Source of the DNA: Eledone cirrhosa
Taxonomy: Eukaryota; Mollusca; Cephalopoda; Octopoda; Eledonidae
Direction: 5' to 3'
DNA: 64,000 bases
Assembly: GCA_964016885.1 (NCBI GenBank)
Contig: OZ024743.1
Location: 20,298,795 to 20,362,794 of the forward strand
Shown here: positions 56,961 through 64,000 of the stretch, piece after piece
Layout: every line of letters starts with the position of its first letter
How positions within the stretch are numbered: position 1 is the first letter of the stretch
The notes under the pieces: generated by a model
What the model was told of the DNA's origin: nothing
What the model saw: only the letters and a program-made list of their open reading frames with translations
The model's database searches: none
Made by a program: the position numbers and the translations under genes

Positions 56961-59700
56961 TATTAAAAACTTATAAGTGTATTGATTGATGGGGATTAAA
57001 TAGCCGAATGATTTATTTCATTGCAGCAATGCTATTTGATTTATTAAACCTCCAAAATTGCAGGTCTAACAGTAATAAAGTTTTTAAATTTTCACAAGGA
57101 GAAAGAGCATCATTGATTTGTACCTATAACAAATCTTCTAATAAATTATGAACAAAAGAACAGATGCTGAAAAACATACACTATCCTACCTAAATATTTT
57201 TTCTTGACTTAAGATGTGCAAATGTTTTCATAGCACTTTATTTTGCAATATCAATTTCTATTGACAGATTTCATGAAGAATTTAATCTGTTTTATGTCAT
57301 GAATGACCATAAATATGTCTTTTATAAGCTTTAGTCTACTAAAGTTTCTCTTTCCTATTGATGCAGTTATATCTTATAACTTACTACTGTTGATGAATTC
57401 AACTAAAGGAACAGCCAAATTAACACTTACACTTCATAAAAGTAATGAATTAATTTACTTACATTCCAGCAAGCTATGCTATCTGACTGATGCAGCTCTT
57501 GGTGACAAGTGTTCAGATGGTTGTTTACATATGCAAGAAACAGAAAGACAAATATTGAAATAAAAAAGGACCTCTATAGTTAACATCATATCTTGTTTGT
57601 TAGTGGGAAAAAAAATGTCACAACTTGCAATATTTCAAGTTTACCAATCATGACTTTGTTCAATTCTCTTGATCATAAGATTGTCTGTCAAAAGTACCAC
57701 TTTTTACTTTTTTCTGCTTGATAACATGAAATTGTTCTATCAAACCATGGGTGGTCAACTAATTTACAAGGAAGTAATGCCTAACTGACACTTTATCCTT
57801 TAATTCAAACATTTCTGCTGAAGACTATAATTTGCTTATGTCCAACATAGTCAACACCAACTTCCATTCACATGCTTACTTACACAATATTTTAAAATAA
57901 GCTTGATTCCATTAAAGGAATATTCATATTTTATATCTATTACATTTTATTTGTTTTCACATTTTCCCATGATGTGTAATTCTCTTTCATTTGATGCTCC
58001 AGCTGATCACCTGAATTACCTGCAATTTTAGCTGGCCACGGGCAAAGTTGACCTTGGCAAGATTGAATGTAGTTGTATGCACAATGATTAGATACTTTAT
58101 CCCTTAACAAGAAAGTTAAAATATCTTTTAAGAAATTATCTGAGAGAAAAATTATTTTGGAATTTCTTTCTTTCACATACTGGAGTTTTATTAGTGAATT
58201 TATACATCATATAACAAAAATGTTCATAAATAATAAATCTACATTTTAATTTACCAAGTTAAAAATTCTATTTAGTAAGAAAGTTATATAGGTTTCTGCT
58301 ACTGTTCTTTCATATGTGAGGAACTAAGAAACTATTTGATGGTTTATCTTTCTGTTACTTTTCATGTTTATTTAAACTTACTTTGTGCTTGTTTGGTTTT
58401 AGAGTGACTACCAAAAATTTTGAAAGTGATATAAGCTGATGAAAAGCTTATGTGATTTTCCTATCATCCTAAATAATTTTGTTAAGATTCTAGTACTTAT
58501 CTGAATGGCCATTTTCTTTAAGAATTTTATTTAAATCTCAGAAATCTATTTAATCTCACTATCTAATGGCATACATGAAGTATTGTTTCTATTCATTTTA
58601 GTTTTGAAAGTAAATTCAGCAAGTTCATTTTTGACTGCATTGAAATAGCATTTGTGTTTAAATGATCATACAATGATTGTGTTCATAGTTAGGAGCGCTG
58701 TTGTGCTCATAGTTAGGAGCACTGTTGCAGAACAAAACCCACGTCCTTGGATTCATCTTTTTTTTATATTCTTAGCAAGGACCTACATTAATTACCCAAC
58801 ACCAGGTCTTCCTTTATTTAGATTAATCTGTTAGTAAAAACAGACCTATTTATAGCAGAATATGATGTTGCTTAGTTGAGTCTCTTGTCATCTCTGATTT
58901 TGCACATAAGAGGTGACAAGAGATACACATAGCCAGTTGTCTGTATATGCATGTATTTGTGTGCGTACACGAGTATGTAAATTTAGACATCATTTAAAAA
59001 AATTGTTAACTTATATATTAATCAAAGATTATTTACCAAATATTTTAAAGGGGTTTTTGACTATATTTTGAGAAGCTATTCTAATTGCTTGAGTGTTATT
59101 TTTTCACATTTTATGAATAATGGAAATATTGGAAATATAATTTAAATATATAGAAAATATTATTATGGATAATTTAATGAAAAAATGAACACAAAAAATC
59201 CTTTCAAATTTCTTCCAATTATTATTTATTAGGACTTATATTTTTCAATATTTTATATTCTTATAACCATAGTGACTTCAAAATTCAACCAGCATCTATT
59301 GGATAACATTTTGTATTTATATTAAATTTTATTTCATATCAATTCAATAATTTCTCATAGAATTCAATAAAAGTTTAAATATAACTGAAAATGCCTCAAT
59401 ATATATACATGCCAATAACTTATGGAATTTCAGATAAAATTTGAAAATCCTGCATCTTGTTTTGTTTGTTTGTGTGTGTCAAAATGACTGGTGTGTAATA
59501 TCGTCTGTATTGGTTGCATATGGATGCATGCATTAATTACATATATATGTATGTGTGTATGAGAGAGAGAGAAAGAGTGTGTGTGTTAGCGTTATTGAGA
59601 TTTAGTGCTGATCGTTCATACAAGTTAGAAAGAATAATGTAGATGTAATATAAATGATTAAATATGTATTAACATCAATTGATTTTTTTCTGGTGTGTGA
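56961..59700. other. No gene recognised; small tandem duplication
   Basis: At about 58678-58727 the block gtgttcatagttaggagcgc, tgtt is repeated once with two changes. The rest is AT-rich. Confidence 0.5.
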
Positions 59701-59704
59701 ATCT

Positions 59705-60536
59705 GTATATATGATCATCATCGTTTATACACATATATATGTGTGTATGATCATCAGCACCATTTAACATCAATTTTTCCATGCTAGCATGGGTTAAACG
59801 AGTTGTCTCATTTTGAAACAAGCCAGATCAGATGACTGTGTCTGGCTCATTCTGGACTGATTTGGGCTTGATTTCCTAATGCCAACCTCATTTACAGAGT
59901 GGACTGGATGTTTTTTATTGTGACACTTTACAGTGTGAGCTGGATCCTTTTTTTCATAACACCTACATAACCACTTTACACTGTGGACAGTGTATGCTTT
60001 TTGTCATGGCACCAGAAATGATCACTTTATAGTGTAGACTGGGGGTGGGGTGGGGGAGGTGCATGGGAATTGGAGAGGTAGATGTAGAGTGGGCATTTAC
60101 TTTGTGAGGGGTGAGGGTTGTGGATAAAGCCTGGGGTGTTAGGATGTTGGAGGTGTATGGAAGGGTGAGTGGGGAGATAAAGGAGAGTAGTGTGACTAGA
60201 TGTATGTTTCTATCTGTGCATATGAGAAGGCGTGTCTTCTGTATTGCTGCATAATGCCAGAAATCTCAATCCTGTGTCATCACCTTTGAGAGGTCTAATT
60301 GTGCATGGTCAGCTTTTATCACCTCATCCCAAGTCTTCATAGGTCTTCTTACTACATAGCTTCCATTAACTTTAAGCACCCTGCATCTTTTTATACAGCT
60401 GTCATTCATCATATGCATCATGTGTCCATACCAACTCAATCTCTTCTCTTGCACACTGTAACTGATCCTTCTTATGCCTAGTTTCTCTCTCAGTTCATTT
60501 ATGCTTTGCTGTTCATGTATATTACTTGCCATACAT
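59705..60536 (-). pseudogene. Diverged LINE family-1 copy, minus strand
   Basis: A minus-strand ORF (60532-60266) carries INELREKLGIRRISY, KRLSWYGHMMHM, RPMKTWDEVIKAD and LDLSKVMTQD, clearly the same C-terminal region as the LINE at 30.3 kb but with many substitutions. The 3' UTR continues leftward to an ATC run near 59715 with ccatgctagcatgggttaaa, aacgagttgtctcattttga. An older subfamily. Confidence 0.75.
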
Positions 60537-60555
60537 GTATATTATTATATATGTC

Positions 60556-60616
60556 ATCAAAGTACCAGTAATGCACTGGGTAATTGCTGGCCTTGTGCCT
60601 AAAGTAGAAACAATTA
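60556..60616 (+). repeat. Family-1 SINE tail
   Basis: caaagtaccagtaatgcact, gggtaattgctggccttgtg, cctaaagtagaaacaatta. The bracketing attattatatatgtcatca on both sides (60540 and 60617) looks like a target-site duplication. Confidence 0.8.
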
Positions 60617-60622
60617 TTATAT

Positions 60623-60885
60623 ATGTCATCATCTTCATCATTTTACATCTGCTTTTCTCTGGTTGCAAGGGTGGGATGGGTCATATTCAGCACAGCATCT
60701 CTCCATTCATCACGGTCCTTCGTCATCTCCTCCATGAGCTTCATCAATCTGAGGTCAACTCTCACCACCTCCGCCCATGATTTTCGTGGTCGTCTTCTAC
60801 TGTGTCTTCCTTCTACTGGGATTTCTTGGCACTTCTTTACCCAGCGGTCATCCTCTTTGCACATCACATGTCAATACCAACATAT
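60623..60885 (-). pseudogene. LINE family-2 C-terminal fragment, minus strand
   Basis: A minus-strand ORF (60867-60643) encodes DDRWVKKCQEIPVEGRHS, RRRPRKSWAEVVRVD and DRDEWRDAVLNMTHPT, a LINE polyprotein end distinct from family 1. The 3' end runs into an ATC tail at 60628-60640. Confidence 0.75.
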
Positions 60886-60911
60886 ATATATATATATATG
60901 TATGTATGTAT

Positions 60912-60913
<2 letters not shown>

Positions 60914-60970
<57 letters not shown>
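60914..60970. repeat. (TG)n microsatellite
   Basis: Pure TG run of about 50 bp. Confidence 0.95.
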
Positions 60971-60972
<2 letters not shown>

Positions 60973-61257
60973 AAGGCACATCATTTGGATAGCTTTGGTT
61001 AGGATATTAAGTGAAATAGTCAACAAATTATTGAAATAATTTAGAAATGAATGTAGTAAATTAAAAGAAACAATCATATTTTCCACCATTTTTCTTTTGT
61101 AAGATTGAATCCCTTTTAACACCATGACATTGTCCCTAATTTTACAATACAAAACTATTTGTTTTAATGTTTCTGTTTATCTCAAAACCATCCATCAGAC
61201 AGCGAGCTAGAGAGGCAGGGAAAGAAAAAGAGAGGGTAAGAAGAGAGAGGGTGAGAG

Positions 61258-61570
61258 CCGTTAATATGCATAAGGAAAGTATATACTTTCAGACGTTCAA
61301 TCATCTGGCAGGAAGGTATACGGTGCTGACGATAGCTAATAAGCTTGAAACTAGCACATCGTTCCTTTGTCAGTGTTGAACAAAAGAGCAACGATGGTTG
61401 CTAAACACTGTACGGCTTAATTCTGGATGTTTGTTTACAAACACACCGAGCATTATAATAAATGTTCGGTGAATCCATACGTACATATATATGTGCGCAT
61501 GTATGTATATATATACATACTGTACGTCTGTATACATATATGTATGTACGTATACATACTTATATATATA
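61258..61570 (+). repeat. Dispersed repeat with hammerhead-like fold, copy 2
   Basis: Same order as 10676-10972: ccgttaatatgcataaggaa, agtatatactttcag, the CTGACGA...GAAA motif, ttcctttgtcagtgttgaac, agcaacgatggttgc, then ttgtttacaaacacaccgag and the long right-arm sequence of the 10.3-kb palindrome (catactgtacgtctgtatac). It ends in TA repeats. Confidence 0.75.
61310..61366 (+). ncRNA. Hammerhead-like motif, probably inactive
   Basis: CUGACGA at 61326-61332, stem II AGCU/AGCU (61334-61337 with 61342-61345), GAAA at 61347-61350, and stem I AGGAA/UUCCU plus GUG/CAU are all kept relative to the 10.7-kb copy. The triplet before the cleavage site is GCA instead of GUU, losing the U that pairs with the last A of GAAA, and stem II is closed by U-U. 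Confidence 0.4.
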
Positions 61571-61574
61571 TTAT

Positions 61575-61576
61575 AT

Positions 61577-61636
<60 letters not shown>

Positions 61637-61701
61637 GTGTGTGTACATATATATATATATATATATAATATATGTGTGTGTACATATATATATATATATA
61701 T

Positions 61702-61751
<50 letters not shown>
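61575..61751. repeat. TA/TG microsatellite block
   Basis: TA runs with two copies of atatgtgtgtgtacatatat. It abuts the GAT tail of a minus-strand LINE. Confidence 0.9.
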
Positions 61752-61754
<3 letters not shown>

Positions 61755-62587
61755 TCATCATCATCGTTTAACGTCCATATTCCACGCTGGCATAGGTTTG
61801 GACGGGAGTTTTCCCACTTGAGGCAAGAGTGGTTGTCTTGCTCGCATAGGACTGTCTGGCAGGTTTTCTACGGCTGGATGCCCTTCCTAACACCAACCAC
61901 ATTTACAGTGTGGAACTGGGAGGTTTTTACCGTGTTACCTACACGGCCACATTAAAGCGTGGACTGTGTGTTTTTTTGTCGTGACACCTACACGACCTCA
62001 TTTGTTTCAGGCTGGATGTTGTGGTACCAACATAAATTTACATTGAAAGGGGTGGTGTGGATGGGTGGGAGTAGTGGGACGGGGGTGTATTTTGTTAGAG
62101 GTGCTACTTACTGTAGTAGGTTTCACTTTGTACTTAGGTAAGGCGGGTCTTCTCTATTATTGTGTAGCGCCAACGATCTCGGTCCAGTGACATTGTCTTG
62201 GAGAGGTGTAAGTGTGTGAGGTCGGAATTTATCAAGTTGTCCCAGGTTTTTCTGGGTCTGCCTACTCCGTGGCTACCGTCTATTTTTATTGCCCTGCACT
62301 TTTTTATACAGCTGTCTTTCATGAGCATCACGTGACCATACCAACGTAGTCTTCTCTCGAGTAAACAACGTCTGATCCCTCTTATTTCTAATTTTTCCCT
62401 TAGTTCGTTTATGCTTTGCCGTTCGCGTATATTACTATTACACATCCAGCGTATATCCTCTGCACACAATGCCCAGGTCTCACTGCCATGCAACATTGCT
62501 GTTCGTATGCAGGCATCATACAGCCTGCCTTTCATTTTTAGGGAGAACCCTTTAGCGGCTAATAGTGGTATAAGCTCTCTGAACTTT
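61752..62587 (-). pseudogene. LINE family-1 copy, minus strand, 5'-truncated
   Basis: The minus-strand protein part (62587-62134) starts KFRELIPLLAAKGFSLKMKG and matches the 30.0-30.5 kb LINE almost throughout. It differs by an 11-residue in-frame loss between CAEDIR and WMCNSNIRE, one further residue lost after LMK, and a changed C terminus. The UTR and ATC tail continue to 61752 beside a TA run. High identity outside the deletions indicates recent divergence. Confidence 0.85.
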
Positions 62588-62690
62588 ATATATATATGTG
62601 TGCCTGCCTGTATATATGTATGCATATATGTGTGTGTGTGTGCCTGCCTGTATATATGTATGCATATATGTGTGTGTGTGATTGCACACA
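62588..62690. repeat. 40-bp tandem duplication at the LINE 5' junction
   Basis: tgcctgcctgtatatatgta, tgcatatatgtgtgtgtgtg occurs at 62601 and again at 62641. Confidence 0.9.
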
Positions 62691-62699
62691 TTGTCAATG

Positions 62700-63190
62700 C
62701 ATCTTGTGTAATTCTATTATATAATAAGATAAAAAGATATGTATTGTAAATGTCGAAAGTTATAATAGTTTAGCTATATTGGCTTAAATCTGCATTGAGC
62801 TTATTAATTGGATATCTTTATACCTGTAGTACTGTGATATTTTTTTTTTACTGTGTTATTGTATTATAATCTTATCCTAACTTTTTAGTTCCATATATAT
62901 TTCATACATTTCCTTATAGTTTTGACTTTGTTGTCTACGTATGTACAACATTTCTTTCAGTCGTTCATTTCTGATACTGACCCTTAGTTATACACTCTGT
63001 TCACATTTAGAATCCCTTCTCAACAATAGGAAGATATGCAAATATTTGATTTGAATCTACTCCTCTGTAGATTTTACATCAGTTTTACTTTTTGTAAATA
63101 TTTTGAATGTTGTTTCAATTCTATTTTAATTTTGATGCTTCAGCAAATTTGTATTTTGTGTGTTGCTAATATATTAAAGTTGTATTAATG
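62700..63190. other. No gene recognised
   Basis: AT-rich; nothing assignable. Confidence 0.5.
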
Positions 63191-63191
63191 A

Positions 63192-63510
63192 AGCTGTGTG
63201 GTTACTGGTTAAAGCAAAGGATTCACAATCATGAGTTTGTGAGTTTAAATCATAGACTAAGTAGGGTGCTTTGTCTGTGAGCGAAACACTTTGTTTTCCA
63301 ACGCTTCAGTTTATTTATCTGGAAAGGAATTGTGACGTCAGTGGGGCCAATCTGTATCAGTCTTTTCCTTTCTCTTAGAATACATTGGTAATATGAAGAG
63401 GGGAGACTAGCAAGTATTGGCAACTGCTGGTCAAAAATACCTTGGAAGGGAACCTTCTAGGTGCAAAAACCCTTGGTCATTAGTAACCAAAATGGATCTT
63501 AAGACTTGCT
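63192..63510 (+). repeat. Family-2 tRNA-derived SINE, full length
   Basis: Head gtgtggttactggttaaagc, aaaggattcacaatcatgag, tttgtgagtttaaatc. Body ggaaaggaattgtgacgtca, gtggggccaatctgtatcag and ttctaggtgcaaaaaccctt, in the same order as 17186-17420 but with an extra ~80 bp before ttctaggtg. Confidence 0.7.
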
Positions 63511-63542
63511 CAATGACAAAAAAGCCCTTTTTCTAAAAAGTG

Positions 63543-63660
63543 GTCTTCTTCATCATCATCAGCTAATGTTTATTTTTCCATACTAGCATGGGTTAGACAA
63601 GTTGTCTCATTTGAGACATGTCAGATCAGGTGACCATCTCTTGCTCATACAGAACTATTG
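63543..63660 (-). mobile_element. LINE 3' end, minus strand
   Basis: ATC tail, then ttccatactagcatgggtta, gacaagttgtctcatttgag and gatcaggtgaccatctcttg, matching the UTR of the 59.7-kb subfamily. Confidence 0.65.
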
Positions 63661-64000
63661 TATTTATTGGATTTATTTCAATTCAGTTGCTTTTGGCTGG
63701 CTAGAACTATTCCTGAATTTTTGCTTCATTTACTTTATACTTCAGAAAAAGAAAAGTTCCAATGTTCTAAACAAATTAACATATATAGAGATTGTAGCAG
63801 TAGATAAATCACCCTTTCCTCTGTGTTTATAAGATTTTGTCTTCAGCCTTTGACTGGTACATAAGTTGCATGTTTCTTTTCATAAATATAATTTGCAGCT
63901 TTGCTTGCAGTTAATTTAAATAAAAAAAAAAAATTACAAAAAACATTTAGCTAAAGTAACCACAATCATTGCCTACATTTCAAACAAACAGATTAAGCTA
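63661..64000. other. No gene recognised
   Basis: AT-rich; nothing assignable. Confidence 0.5.

Overview
The window looks like invertebrate, most probably cephalopod (octopus-type), nuclear DNA. It is AT-rich and saturated with (TA)n, (CA)n and (ATC)n microsatellites. It carries many copies of tRNA-derived SINEs whose wording (a gtcgataaaataaagtaccagt core, a tRNA-like head, a ggccttgtgcctaaagtagaaac tail) resembles that described for cephalopods, together with LINE 3' ends tailed by (GAT)n, Penelope-like elements, Helitron ends and a small hAT element. The species is inferred from repeat style only.

Layout. 1-2.4 kb: C-terminal GIY-YIG part of a Penelope-like element (PLE) and its 3' flank. 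2.4-10 kb: microsatellites, SINE fragments, a LINE relic ending in a GAA tail, a Helitron end, a 93-bp tandem duplication and an hAT MITE. 10.2-18.2 kb is the most structured part: a 354-bp palindrome, a dispersed repeat with a hammerhead-like fold, a PLE whose reverse-transcriptase half is inverted, a well-formed hammerhead ribozyme at 14028-14086, inverted repeats at 11.1 and 16.2 kb that each carry another hammerhead-like fold, two Helitron 3' ends, and a second inverted-repeat unit at 17.0-18.2 kb. 18.2-22.5 kb: almost nothing recognisable.

One host-gene signal is visible. A CpG-richer patch (22.55-22.87 kb) and a pyrimidine-rich leader are followed by an ATG at 23545, a signal-peptide-like start, and a strong GTAAGT donor at 23636. 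I read this as the first coding exon of a secreted or membrane protein on the + strand. No later exon could be identified, so much of 23.6-64 kb may be a large, repeat-filled intron (inference).

24.4-25.1 kb is a TG/TA minisatellite with a higher-order period. 25-64 kb is AT-rich sequence sprinkled with SINEs of several families, and with copies of at least two LINE families at 29.7-30.9, 35.9, 43, 47.7, 50.3, 52.9, 59.7-60.9, 61.8-62.6 and 63.6 kb. Nothing here suggests an operon or a bacterial or viral genome. Any coordinated biology belongs to the retroelements: reverse transcriptase plus GIY-YIG endonuclease for insertion, and hammerhead ribozymes for processing PLE-type transcripts.
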